NCBI GenBank assembly: GCA_020161295.1
Contig: JAIUOA010000021.1
Span: forward strand, 1-36,466
Length of the DNA: 36,466 nucleotides
Source of the DNA: Bacillota bacterium
Lineage (GTDB): Bacteria; Bacillota; Clostridia; Peptostreptococcales; Acidaminobacteraceae
Direction of reading: 5' to 3'
In this document: positions 28,913-36,466 of the stretch, piece after piece
Layout: each line of letters begins with the position of its first letter
Numbering within the stretch: position 1 is the first letter of the stretch
The notes under the pieces: generated by a model
Database searches by the model: none
Seen by the model: only the letters and a program-made list of their open reading frames with translations
Told to the model about the DNA's origin: nothing
Translations under genes and position numbers: made by a program

Positions 28913-30250
28913 TTACACCCGCTCATCGAGATGACGAAGCTCCTTAAATAGGAAGATGGCAGTGAGTAGCGATGCAACGAAGTCGGCGGTTGGTCCTGCA
29001 TACCACACGCCCGTGAGACCGAAAATTTTCGGAAGGATGATGAGTAGCGGTATGAGGACGAGCACCTGTCTTAGCAAGCTGAGGAAGATGGCTTTTGGTG
29101 CTTTGCCAACAGCCTGAAAGTAGTTGGCGCTGATGATTTGGAAACCGACGAGCGGGAGCATGCTAAGGAAGATTCTCATACCCTTGGTTGCGACGGCGAT
29201 GAGCTCTGGATCGCTGTTGAAGATCCGAACGAGGGGTTCTGTTAAGAATTGGGTAAGAATGAAGCCGGTGGTTGCGACTGTTACACCGGCAGTGATGGCC
29301 AGCTTAAGTGCTTGCTTCACACGGCCATACTCCTTAGCGCCGTAGTTATAGCCTACGATGGGCTGTGTACCTTGATTAATACCGAAAATCGGCATCAAAA
29401 AGAAGATGGCGATGGCGTTGATCACTGTCATGGCGCCGATGGCGATGTCGCCACCATAGGCTTTAAGCGAGTTGTTCGCGATGACGGAGACAACACTGGC
29501 TGCCACTTGCATAAAGAACGGTGACATACCGATAGAAACGATACTGATGACGACTGTTTTTGATAGCTTCAGGTTTCTTCTATGAAGCTTGAGTCGACTT
29601 TTACCCTTCGTAAAATGATAGATAACCACCATCATACTAAAAAACTGCGAAAGTATGGTCGCCAGTGCAGCACCTGCGATGCCCATATCCAGTCCGAAGA
29701 TAAAGATGGGGTCTAAAACGATATTCGTCAGTGCCGCTCCGATGGTCGTCATCATAGCGATAGTTGGGTGACCTTCGGAGCGCATGACACCTGTGAGACC
29801 AAAGCCTAAGCCCTGAAAAATTGCACCGTAAAGGATGATGGTCAGATATTCATCTGCATAGCCGATGGTGGCTTCACTTGCCCCGAATAAATAGAGAAGA
29901 GGTGTTTTAAAAAGTAAACCGAGCACCATGACGACACCCATGATGAAGAAGAGAAGTGTAAAGGCATTTCCGAGGATCCTTTCAGCTTCATCTTGATGCC
30001 CTTCACCCAGCTTAATGGAGATTCGAGAGCCTGCGCCAATCCCCACGAGCATACCGAAGCCCATTAGGAGCGTCATGAGTGGCAATGAAAGACCTATCCC
30101 GGTCATGGCAAGTGGACCAATCCAGCCGATGTACATCCTGTCCACGACATTGTAAAGTGCATTGACGACCATGCCGATGATGGCTGGGATAGAGAATTTA
30201 AGTAAGAGTTTACCGATTTTTTCATTTTTTAAGAGTTCATTATGTGACAT
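28913..30250 (-). CDS. MATE family efflux transporter
   Basis: The 445-aa product has about 12 transmembrane segments in two homologous bundles and belongs to the NorM/DinF/MepA-type MATE group: KLLLKFSIPAIIGMVVNALYNVVDRMYIG at the start and the matching GINQGTQPIVGYNYGAKEYGRV in the second half. Such pumps export cationic drugs or metabolites using sodium or proton gradients. ATG 30250 follows AAAGGAT. It lies 22 bp downstream of a MarR regulator gene in the same direction, so it is probably the regulator's target; the MepR-MepA pair is the closest analogue. Confidence 0.94.
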   Translation of the reverse strand: MSHNELLKNEKIGKLLLKFSIPAIIGMVVNALYNVVDRMYIGWIGPLAMTGIGLSLPLMTLLMGFGMLVGIGAGSRISIKLGEGHQDEAERILGNAFTLLFFIMGVVMVLGLLFKTPLLYLFGASEATIGYADEYLTIILYGAIFQGLGFGLTGVMRSEGHPTIAMMTTIGAALTNIVLDPIFIFGLDMGIAGAALATILSQFFSMMVVIYHFTKGKSRLKLHRRNLKLSKTVVISIVSIGMSPFFMQVAASVVSVIANNSLKAYGGDIAIGAMTVINAIAIFFLMPIFGINQGTQPIVGYNYGAKEYGRVKQALKLAITAGVTVATTGFILTQFLTEPLVRIFNSDPELIAVATKGMRIFLSMLPLVGFQIISANYFQAVGKAPKAIFLSLLRQVLVLIPLLIILPKIFGLTGVWYAGPTADFVASLLTAIFLFKELRHLDERV

Positions 30251-30272
30251 AGATATCCTTTCTATACTAGCG

Positions 30273-30731
30273 TTATTTGAGTTGTTCTGTCATGTCGTGC
30301 TTCATCTGTCGGACGTTTTCACACATGTGGTTCACGAGGCGTTCTAACACGATTAGGTCTTCTTCGCATAGTCCTTTAGTGAGGGTTTCCTGCCAGACGA
30401 TGCTAGCAGCTTTTAACTCGTCGTGATGCGCTTTACCTAAAGAAGTAAGCGCTACGCGATTGATGCGATGATCCTGTTCATCGCGTTTACGCTCTATAAA
30501 ACCTAGGCCCTCAAGCTTTTGAATTGCCCTGGTCACTGTGGTCTTATCGATTTCTACCGCTTTGGCAAGCTCGTCCTGACTTGCGCTTTCCACGCCATTT
30601 AAGTAAAAAAGGATACCGATTTGACCATTACCAGTATCGATGTTTTGGATACGGTTTGAGTAAAACCACTGACCACCGCGATGAAGGATGGAGAGTGCTT
30701 TTCCGATATAAAACGGTTTCTTTTCGAGCAT
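30273..30731 (-). CDS. MarR family transcriptional regulator
   Basis: The 152-aa product is a winged helix-turn-helix protein: NGQIGILFYLNGVESASQDELAKAVEIDKTTVTRAIQKLEGLGFIERKRDEQDHRINRVALT covers the recognition helix and wing (about 40-105), with dimerising helices at both ends. ATG 30731 follows GAAAGGA. It leads an operon with the MATE pump. Two TAGTTG-N6-CAACTA palindromes in its promoter make autorepression likely, with release by a pump substrate. Confidence 0.94.
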   Translation of the reverse strand: MLEKKPFYIGKALSILHRGGQWFYSNRIQNIDTGNGQIGILFYLNGVESASQDELAKAVEIDKTTVTRAIQKLEGLGFIERKRDEQDHRINRVALTSLGKAHHDELKAASIVWQETLTKGLCEEDLIVLERLVNHMCENVRQMKHDMTEQLK

Positions 30732-30750
30732 GTCTGTCCTTTCTGTTAAT

Positions 30751-30800
30751 TAGTTGTCTTTGCAACTATTTTATTAAAAATTAGTTGTACTGTCAACTAA
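30751..30800 (-). promoter_or_regulatory. MarR-MATE promoter with two operators
   Basis: On the minus strand TTGACA (30791-30796) and TAAAAT (30768-30773) are 17 bp apart. Palindromes TAGTTG-N6-CAACTA lie at 30751-30768 (just after the -10, over the start) and TTAGTTG-N6-CAACTAA at 30781-30800 (over the -35). Their centres are 31 bp apart, about three helical turns, so two dimers would bind the same face. Confidence 0.85.
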
Positions 30801-30875
30801 ATTAAAAGTTTAACATAAACTAAAAAGAGCTAATGTACCTCTAAAAGCTAGAAATACAGCAGCCCGTACTTGATC

Positions 30876-33461
30876 TTATTGCATTGCCTTGATGGTAAGG
30901 ATTCCCTCGATGAACTCAATTTGCGCAGTATCCCCATCATTTAGCTGACCTTTAAGAATAGCTTTCGCAAGCGCAGTCTCAAGTTGTCTTTGAAGAAGGC
31001 GTTTTAAAGGTCGTGCACCGAAATGGACATCATAAGCGGACTTCACTAACGACAGCTTTGAAGGAGAATCAATGGCGAGATGGATATTTCTGTCTTCAAG
31101 TCGATATTCGATTTCCTTAAGCAGGAGGTCGATGATTCTAACCATGACATCCGTCCCAAGAGGTTTAAAAAGGATCACGTCATCTAATCGGTTCAGAAAT
31201 TCAGGTCTAAAGCTTTGCTTAAGAATGTGATCGATTTGTTGCTTTGCTTCATTAGTAATTTCGCCTTCAGGAGTGATACCAGTTAATAGGTATTCTGCTC
31301 CGAGATTTGAGGTCATGATGATAATACAGTTTTTAAAGTTCACTGTTCTACCTTGGGCATCTGTGACGCGTCCATCATCTAAAATCTGTAGCATGATATT
31401 AAACACATCTGGATGTGCTTTTTCGATTTCATCGAAAAGAATGACAGAATAAGGCTTACGACGGATGACCTCAGTGAGCTGTCCACCTTCCTCGTAACCC
31501 ACGTATCCTGGAGGAGCGCCGATCATGCGCGAAACAGTGTGTCGCTCCATATACTCGCTCATATCGATTCGAACGAGATTTTGCTCGGAATCGAATAGTG
31601 AATGAGCCAGCTGCTTCGCCAATTCAGTTTTTCCTACACCGGTAGGTCCTAAAAAGAGGAAGGAACCAATTGGTTTAGTCGGGTCCTTGATGCCAGCCCG
31701 TGATCTTAATATGGCATCAGCGACTTTGTTAACGGCATCCTCTTGACCAATAACGTGGTTATTTAAATCATCCTCTAGATGTAACAGCTTTTCACGTTCA
31801 CCTTCAACCAGTTTTTCTAGCGGTATCCCAGTCCACCGGGAAACGATGCTTGCGATTTCCTCAGCTGTGACCACCTCACGTACCATTTTGTTCTGAGCGC
31901 CTTTTTGCTCTTCTAGTGCTTTAAGCTGTTTTTGGAGCTCAGGCAAACGGCCGTATTTGAGCTCTGCAGCCTTGTTCAGGTCATAGCTTCTCTCGGCGCG
32001 TTCGATGGCATTTTGTATTTGATCTAGCTCTTCCTTGAGCTTCGTCACTTGATCAACAGAGGATTTTTCATTATCCCAAATGGCTTTTTTGCTCTCAAAA
32101 GTGTGCTTTAGCTCTGACAGCTCATTTTGGAGTTTCTCTGAGCGGTCGAGGGAGCTTTTATCCTTCTCTTTTGATAAAGCGGCTAGCTCGATTTCTAGGG
32201 TCATCATTTTTCTTGAAAGCTCATCCAGCTCGACAGGAAGGGATTCGATTTCTGTTTTGATTACAGCACAAGCCTCATCCACGAGGTCGATGGCTTTATC
32301 TGGCAGGAAGCGGTCGGAGATATAACGGTCGCTGAGAACAGCTGCCTGAATTAGCGCTTGGTCGCTGATTCGTACCCCATGATAGACTTCATATCTTTCC
32401 TTTAAGCCACGAAGAATCGTAATCGTGCTTTCCACTGAGGGTTCAGCGATGATGATGGGCTGAAAGCGGCGTTCCAGAGCAGTATCCTTTTCGATGTGCT
32501 TTTTGTATTCTGATAAGGTGGTGGCGCCGATGCATTTTAGCTCTCCCCTCGCCAGAAGTGGTTTTAGCATGTTACCAGCATCCAGTGCGCCATCGGTGCG
32601 TCCAGCACCTACCACCGTGTGTAGCTCATCGATAAAGAGCATGATTTTTCCATCTGAGTCCTTAATTTCATCTAAAACCGCCTTCAGTCTCTCTTCAAAT
32701 TCACCTCTGAATTTTGCACCTGCGATCAATGCGCCCATGTCTAGTGAAAAAATGGTTTTATCCTTTAAACTGTCGGGCACATCCCCTTTAACGATGCGCA
32801 TGGCAAGTCCCTCTGCGATAGCAGTTTTTCCGACGCCTGGCTCACCGATTAATACCGGGTTGTTTTTCGTCTTTCTGGATAGTATACGAATTGCGCGTCT
32901 TATTTCTTCATCACGACCGATTACAGGATCCAGCTTATTCTCTCGAGCTTTTGCGACGAGATCGATTCCGTATTTTTCTAAGACGTTATAGGTTTGCTCA
33001 GGGGAGTCGTTTTGTACGCGTTTGTTTCCCCTAATTTTTTTTAAGGCTTCTAGTATGTTCACTTCAGTGACACCATACTCAGTGAAAAGCCTTTTTAAAT
33101 CAGGGTTTGGAATGGTGAGCATGGCGAGTAAGAGATGTTCTACACTGGTGAACTCGTCCTTCATGCGTTTTGCAACGCGCTCGGCCTCGTTTATGATCTT
33201 TTCAGAGCTTTGAGCGAGGTAGCGTTGATTTGCACCACTGACCTTTGCTTTCCTCTGAATTAAGGAAGTGGCGGCATCTTCAAACCCATTATAGTTTGGA
33301 CTTACAGATTCGATGAGTGATTTGACTAAGCTGTCCGGGAGCATTAAAGCGGCATATAATAGGTGTTCGGGATCAATGGCGGCACTGCCATATTCATCAG
33401 CGAGCTGACTCGCGTTACTAAGTGTTTGTAATGTATTTCGCGTCATTTTTTCTTGATTCAT
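30876..33461 (-). CDS. clpB: ATP-dependent chaperone ClpB
   Basis: The 861-aa product is a full-length ClpB disaggregase: an N-terminal Clp-N repeat domain (about 1-150), NBD1 with Walker [10 protein letters not shown] and LFIDELHT, a coiled-coil middle domain (about 400-530, rich in Lys/Glu/Leu) that separates it from ClpC/ClpA, and NBD2 with [12 protein letters not shown] and [10 protein letters not shown]. It works with DnaK to resolubilise aggregated proteins. ATG 33461 follows AAGGAGG; a GTG at 33470 lies too near the ribosome binding site. A CIRCE element precedes it, giving HrcA control. It stands alone in its transcription unit. Confidence 0.97.
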   Translation of the reverse strand: MNQEKMTRNTLQTLSNASQLADEYGSAAIDPEHLLYAALMLPDSLVKSLIESVSPNYNGFEDAATSLIQRKAKVSGANQRYLAQSSEKIINEAERVAKRMKDEFTSVEHLLLAMLTIPNPDLKRLFTEYGVTEVNILEALKKIRGNKRVQNDSPEQTYNVLEKYGIDLVAKARENKLDPVIGRDEEIRRAIRILSRKTKNNPVLIGEPGVGKTAIAEGLAMRIVKGDVPDSLKDKTIFSLDMGALIAGAKFRGEFEERLKAVLDEIKDSDGKIMLFIDELHTVVGAGRTDGALDAGNMLKPLLARGELKCIGATTLSEYKKHIEKDTALERRFQPIIIAEPSVESTITILRGLKERYEVYHGVRISDQALIQAAVLSDRYISDRFLPDKAIDLVDEACAVIKTEIESLPVELDELSRKMMTLEIELAALSKEKDKSSLDRSEKLQNELSELKHTFESKKAIWDNEKSSVDQVTKLKEELDQIQNAIERAERSYDLNKAAELKYGRLPELQKQLKALEEQKGAQNKMVREVVTAEEIASIVSRWTGIPLEKLVEGEREKLLHLEDDLNNHVIGQEDAVNKVADAILRSRAGIKDPTKPIGSFLFLGPTGVGKTELAKQLAHSLFDSEQNLVRIDMSEYMERHTVSRMIGAPPGYVGYEEGGQLTEVIRRKPYSVILFDEIEKAHPDVFNIMLQILDDGRVTDAQGRTVNFKNCIIIMTSNLGAEYLLTGITPEGEITNEAKQQIDHILKQSFRPEFLNRLDDVILFKPLGTDVMVRIIDLLLKEIEYRLEDRNIHLAIDSPSKLSLVKSAYDVHFGARPLKRLLQRQLETALAKAILKGQLNDGDTAQIEFIEGILTIKAMQ

Positions 33462-33476
33462 AGATTGCACCTCCTT

Positions 33477-33503
33477 TTAGCACTCTGCAGATGAGAGTGC
33501 TAA
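33477..33503. promoter_or_regulatory. CIRCE element (HrcA operator)
   Basis: TTAGCACTC-N9-GAGTGCTAA matches the CIRCE consensus at every arm position. It lies in the clpB leader, between the promoter and the ribosome binding site. Confidence 0.97.
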
Positions 33504-33514
33504 TTTCTAATTAC

Positions 33515-33542
33515 ATTTTACACCTGCTGTACTGTTTTTCAA
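33515..33542 (-). promoter_or_regulatory. Sigma-A promoter of clpB
   Basis: On the minus strand TTGAAA (33537-33542) and TAAAAT (33515-33520) are 16 bp apart; the CIRCE element begins about 12 bp after the -10, covering the expected transcription start region. Confidence 0.7.
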
Positions 33543-33740
33543 GAAGTCTAGTTAAATATTTACGATTTTTTTACGAATTAAATTCCTCTGAAAAGTTACC
33601 ATTACAGTAAACGCTAACGAACTGAATGCTTTGCATTTGATAGTGAAAAATTTGATTATCGTATCAGATATAGGGTAGATAAGTAACGGAATTATAAATT
33701 ATAATAGTGGTACAAATACTATACTTACAGGAGTGATTTG

Positions 33741-33956
33741 ATGAAGATTGGAAACATAACATTACAACTCAGCGGCATCGACCTAGCTTGCTTAAAGGAA
33801 AAAGACATCATGGAAAAAATTAAAGTTGATTGTGAAGAGAAGGGCTTAACTGAAGCTGAAATCGGAGAAATCAACGTCTATATCAACGTCGAGGGAACAG
33901 CGGTCACTGCCTACTATGTCTGCGAAAATGGCAGTGGCGCCATCAGATTGAACTAA
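33741..33956 (+). CDS. Small protein, DUF6465-like
   Basis: The 71-aa product has a short beta-helix-beta layout: MKIGNITLQLSGIDL, an amphipathic charged helix, then EINVYINVEGTAVTAYYVCENGSGAIRLN. The strand pattern near the end (INVYINVEG...AYYV) is like that of DUF6465 proteins found in Clostridia, whose function is unknown. AGGAG lies seven bases before ATG 33741; the codon before it is a TTG. It has its own terminator and a possible TATAAT at 33700-33705, so it looks like a one-gene unit. The DUF assignment is from memory of the pattern only. Confidence 0.65.
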   Translation: MKIGNITLQLSGIDLACLKEKDIMEKIKVDCEEKGLTEAEIGEINVYINVEGTAVTAYYVCENGSGAIRLN

Positions 33957-33961
33957 TCGAG

Positions 33962-33991
33962 AAAAGTAGAGTGCATTGGCTCTACTTTTTC
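33962..33991 (+). terminator. Intrinsic terminator after the small protein gene
   Basis: AAAAGTAGAG (33962-33971) pairs with CTCTACTTTT (33980-33989) around an 8-nt loop, with a T-rich end. Confidence 0.85.
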
Positions 33992-34005
33992 TAATTCTTA
34001 AATGG

Positions 34006-34014
34006 TGATATAAT
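34006..34014 (+). promoter_or_regulatory. Extended -10 promoter of the KdpD/KdpE-like genes
   Basis: TGA-TATAAT (34006-34014) is an extended -10 box with no convincing -35, about 30 bp before the kinase start codon. Confidence 0.45.
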
Positions 34015-34045
34015 GCTCTTTGATGAATAGTGCAAGGGGGAACGT

Positions 34046-35560
34046 ATGGTTAAGCGCTTAATGGTAAAGGGTACTTTAACATTTGTCGGGATTATGTCCG
34101 TCTCCACTGTTGTGGGGTATCTTTTTAAAGTACTCGGTTTTCCTGAAACCAATATCGTCATCGTTTATTTACTTGCGATTCAAGTGATGGCATGGATCAA
34201 CGAAAACTTTATAATGGGCATACTGAGCTCCATAGGCGCCACATTGACCTTTAACTACTTTTTTACCGAACCCTATTTAACCTTATCGGTACATGATCCC
34301 AGTTATATCATCACCTTTATCATCATGACTTTTTCATCCATACTAACGAGTACGTTAACCTCTCAAGTAAAACGGAACGCCGCACTGGCTAAGGCGCGCG
34401 AAAAAGAGACAGCTGTCCTATATAATCTGACGAACCAGCTGACAGATGCCATGGACTCGAAGAGTATTTCCGAAATCGTCACGCGAAATCTCAGTAGTTT
34501 TTTAACGCGGGGTGTGGGCTTAGTTGTATGTAATGAAAGTGGTGTACTTCAGCATCATTTCATCTATCAGGAGGGCGCAACAAAGGTTAATAGAGAAATT
34601 GAGGATTTTGATAACTTTTATGAGTCTATTCGGTCGTTACGTTCTCCATATTATGCCAGTGAGACGTTTATGGATTATCCGATTAATGGACGAACAGAGC
34701 TCTTAGGTGTTTTAAGGATTCCCATTATCCCTGGAAATGTGCTTGATCAGAAACAGCAGGTTTTAATTCATTCATTTATAGAGAGCACGGCATTGGCACT
34801 AGAGCGGATTCGTATAACAGAGCAAAGAAGTATCGACCGCGAAGTAGCAAATCAAGAAAGATTTAGAAGCACACTACTTCGGTCGATTTCACATGATCTT
34901 AGAACGCCACTCGCCAGTATACTTGGCAATACCGAAGTATTAATTCAAATGGCTAAGGTAACAGACAGTGAGGTGTTTAAGAACACACTTGAGGGCATCC
35001 ATGATGAAGCCAACTGGCTTTATCACATGGTTGAGAATATTTTGAGCTTCACTAAGCTACAGGAAGGAAAGTTGGCGGCGAGAAAGCAGCTCGAACTGGT
35101 GGAAGAGGTCGTCGGTAGTGTCATTGAGCGGTTTTCAAAAAACACCAGTACGCGGAATATTGAGGTTAAGGTGCCAGAAGAACCATTATATGTTCCAATG
35201 GATGCGAAGCTCATTGAGCAGGTATTAATTAATATCTTAGATAATGCACATAAGCATACTGAGGAAAAGGATACCATTCAGCTAAACATTTATTTAGATG
35301 AATCAAAAAATGAAATGGTATGTTCCATTAGAAATGACGGCTCAAGTATTGCTAAAAGTGACTTGCCACATCTGTTTGAGCTGTTTTATTCTGCTCAAAA
35401 GCAAGGCGTTAAAGGTAAAAACAACTTTGGACTAGGTCTTCCTATATGCCAAGCAATTATCCATGCGCATGGTGGAACGATCCAACTTCATAATCTTGAA
35501 GATGAAAAAGGGGTTGAGGTCCTATTCACCTTACCGATGGAGGTTGAAATTGATGAATGA
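34046..35560 (+). CDS. KdpD-like sensor histidine kinase, N-terminally short form
   Basis: The 504-aa product starts with a DUF4118-type block of four membrane segments (about 8-105; the FNYFFTEPYLTLSVHDPSY motif is typical of KdpD), then a GAF-like region (about 130-255), and a kinase core with phospho-acceptor His283 in ISHDLRTPLAS, NILDNAHKH (N box) and NFGLGLPIC (G box). Full-length KdpD (about 890 aa) also has an N-terminal KdpD/USP-like cytoplasmic domain; that part is absent. The start at 34046 follows AAGGGGGA, and the ORF cannot extend upstream past the terminator. The gene overlaps the regulator gene by 8 bp. Confidence 0.9.
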   Translation: MVKRLMVKGTLTFVGIMSVSTVVGYLFKVLGFPETNIVIVYLLAIQVMAWINENFIMGILSSIGATLTFNYFFTEPYLTLSVHDPSYIITFIIMTFSSILTSTLTSQVKRNAALAKAREKETAVLYNLTNQLTDAMDSKSISEIVTRNLSSFLTRGVGLVVCNESGVLQHHFIYQEGATKVNREIEDFDNFYESIRSLRSPYYASETFMDYPINGRTELLGVLRIPIIPGNVLDQKQQVLIHSFIESTALALERIRITEQRSIDREVANQERFRSTLLRSISHDLRTPLASILGNTEVLIQMAKVTDSEVFKNTLEGIHDEANWLYHMVENILSFTKLQEGKLAARKQLELVEEVVGSVIERFSKNTSTRNIEVKVPEEPLYVPMDAKLIEQVLINILDNAHKHTEEKDTIQLNIYLDESKNEMVCSIRNDGSSIAKSDLPHLFELFYSAQKQGVKGKNNFGLGLPICQAIIHAHGGTIQLHNLEDEKGVEVLFTLPMEVEIDE

Positions 35561-36251
35561 ACGCACTGAATATATTCTCATTATTGAGGATGATCATCAA
35601 ATCAGTCGATTTATAAGCTATGCACTTGAGCTTGAAGGGTATAAGACAAAAAACGCTAACACAGCTCAGGGTGGGCTCAGTATGTTAGTGACAGAAAAAA
35701 TCAGCTTGGTTCTACTTGATTTAGGGCTACCGGATTTTGATGGACTAGAGGTCATCAAACGCATTAGGGAATGGTCTGAAATTCCCATTATCGTCATTTC
35801 TGCGAGGGATGCAGATAAAGAGAAAGCCATCGCTTTAGATCAAGGTGCTGATGATTTCTTATCAAAGCCCTTTTCAGCGGTTGAGCTTATGGCGAGAATT
35901 CGGGTCGCCTTTAGACATGTGATTCGGAAAAATTCATTTGAGATGCGAACCACCCAGACCGTTGGTGAGCTTCTGATGGATTTCGATAAACGTATTTTAT
36001 TTAAGTCGAGCCAAGAGGTTCACTTGACGCCCTTGGAATATCAATTAATGGTACTCCTTTTTAAAAATGTAGGTAAGGTGATTACGAACCGAATGATTCT
36101 AAGTGAGATTTGGGGGCATAATTACGGAACTGACACGCAAGTATTAAGAACATTAATGGCAGGACTAAGACGTAAAATCGAAGAGAACCCTGCGAAGCCC
36201 CAGTATATCATCACAGAAATCGGTGTTGGCTATCGTTTAAAGGATGAGTAA
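35553..36251 (+). CDS. KdpE-like OmpR-family response regulator
   Basis: The 232-aa product has a receiver domain (about 1-120) with Asp13/Asp14, the phospho-acceptor Asp56 in LLDLGLP and Lys in LSKPFS, then a winged-helix DNA-binding domain (about 130-232). The C-terminus GHNYGTDTQVLRTLMAGLRRKIE with ITEIGVGYRL is KdpE-like. It should be phosphorylated by the upstream kinase. The start at 35553 follows GGAGG inside the kinase gene; the in-frame extension to 35463 lies within kinase coding sequence. No kdpFABC genes are in the window; an insertion sequence follows. Confidence 0.92.
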   Translation: MNERTEYILIIEDDHQISRFISYALELEGYKTKNANTAQGGLSMLVTEKISLVLLDLGLPDFDGLEVIKRIREWSEIPIIVISARDADKEKAIALDQGADDFLSKPFSAVELMARIRVAFRHVIRKNSFEMRTTQTVGELLMDFDKRILFKSSQEVHLTPLEYQLMVLLFKNVGKVITNRMILSEIWGHNYGTDTQVLRTLMAGLRRKIEENPAKPQYIITEIGVGYRLKDE

Positions 36252-36259
36252 ATAAAAGG

Positions 36260-36286
36260 AAGTGCGAGATAATCGCACTTTTTTTA
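36260..36286 (+). terminator. Intrinsic terminator after the two-component genes
   Basis: AAGTGCGA (36260-36267) pairs with TCGCACTT (36273-36280) around GATAA, followed by a T run. It closes the kinase-regulator operon nine bases after its stop codon. Confidence 0.9.
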
Positions 36287-36299
36287 TTTCCTGAATTAA

Positions 36300-36321
36300 T
36301 TCTAACAGGATTCTAACACTG
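36300..36321 (+). promoter_or_regulatory. 11-bp direct repeat, candidate response-regulator site
   Basis: TTCTAACAGGA is followed directly by TTCTAACACTG, an 11-bp period repeat matching at eight consecutive positions. This is the geometry of OmpR/PhoB-family sites. It lies just beyond the terminator of the KdpE-like gene, suggesting the control region of a former neighbouring target now separated by an IS. Confidence 0.5.
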
Positions 36322-36342
36322 ACTTCTGCATGCTCACACTGG

Positions 36343-36466
36343 ATGGGCTACACTAAGTTAGACAGATTTCTTAAGGTCATATAAAATAAAACCATAAGAA
36401 AAGGAGAAAGCTATGTCTAATTCAAAACGTGATCGAAGAATTTTTACAGATGAGTTCAAAAGTCAA
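36343..36466 (+). mobile_element. Left end of an IS3-family (IS150-like) insertion sequence, cut by window
   Basis: A stretch around 36343-36370 (ATGGGCTACACTAAGTTAGA) resembles terminal repeats of IS150-group elements, which commonly contain an AAGTTAGACA stretch. A transposase OrfA-like start follows at 36413. The exact outer end and the target duplication cannot be defined without the right end. Confidence 0.55.
36413..36466 (+). CDS. Transposase OrfA-like N-terminus (partial, IS3/IS911 type)
   Basis: Eighteen codons from ATG 36413 (after AAGGAGA) to the window end encode MSNSKRDRRIFTDEFKSQ. The basic start followed by R-x-F-T-x-E-F-K is the usual opening of IS3-family OrfA helix-turn-helix proteins. 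The rest lies outside the window, so completeness and family are uncertain. Confidence 0.6.
   Translation, partial: MSNSKRDRRIFTDEFKSQ

Noticed and set aside
28759..29001. N-terminal 81-residue extension of the Rpn-type protein
   Set aside because: It would read through the terminator and the 3' end of the MATE gene; the ATG at 28758 has a good GGAGG site and starts the conserved domain.
30800..30875. Terminator for clpB
   Set aside because: Only a 4-bp AGAG/CTCT pairing before a T run was found on the minus strand; too weak to report as a feature.

Overview
The window reads as a chromosomal segment of a low-to-medium GC Gram-positive anaerobe or facultative anaerobe (Bacillota, probably Clostridia-like). 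Support comes from strong AGGAGG-type ribosome binding sites, GlcT-type RNA antitermination targets, a perfect CIRCE element in front of clpB, sigma-A promoters with 16-18 bp spacers, a PTS operon, biotin-dependent pyruvate carboxylase and short lipoprotein signal peptides. No rRNA or tRNA gene was seen. The species cannot be named from the sequence alone.

Layout. 0.1-3.1 kb: M55 D-aminopeptidase, C39-like lipoprotein, DUF4097-like lipoprotein and a 51-aa basic peptide. 3.1-7.1 kb: a PTS operon (GlcT antiterminator, EIICB, EIIA, HPr, CutC) with one RAT/terminator switch before glcT and a second before the EIICB gene. 7.2-11.2 kb: M42 aminopeptidase (minus strand), then GNAT, DUF3810 metalloprotease-like and MFS genes. 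11.2-13.1 kb: a TetR-flavodoxin-membrane protein operon behind two identical TetR-type operators. 13.1-17.5 kb: a two-gene oxidative TCA operon whose first gene is a single ORF fusing aconitase to NAD-type isocitrate dehydrogenase, overlapped by citrate synthase. 17.5-18.3 kb: a non-coding stretch bounded by two inverted copies of a ~115-bp palindromic element plus a solo arm. 18.3-24.7 kb: NamA-type ene-reductase (minus), pyruvate carboxylase, SDR and MscS channel. 24.7-27.8 kb: DUF2318 protein (minus), then a cysteine-codon leader peptide and terminator in front of a polar amino acid (probably cystine) ABC transporter. 27.8-30.8 kb: Rpn-type PD-(D/E)XK protein with 36-bp tandem repeats, MATE efflux pump and MarR regulator with twin operators. 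30.9-33.5 kb: clpB under CIRCE. 33.7-36.5 kb: DUF6465-like small protein, a shortened KdpD-like kinase, a KdpE-like regulator, and the left edge of an IS3-family insertion sequence cut by the window end.

How the genes fit together. Pyruvate carboxylase would supply oxaloacetate to citrate synthase, and the aconitase-IDH fusion would carry citrate to 2-oxoglutarate in one polypeptide. This is a compact pyruvate-to-2-oxoglutarate (glutamate-supply) module. The PTS operon appears to be controlled by its own antiterminator. The transporter at 25.6-27.8 kb appears to be controlled by ribosome stalling at five consecutive Cys codons, and its three proteins contain no cysteine at all. The two most notable observations are the Acn-IDH fusion and this Cys-attenuator with a Cys-free transporter.
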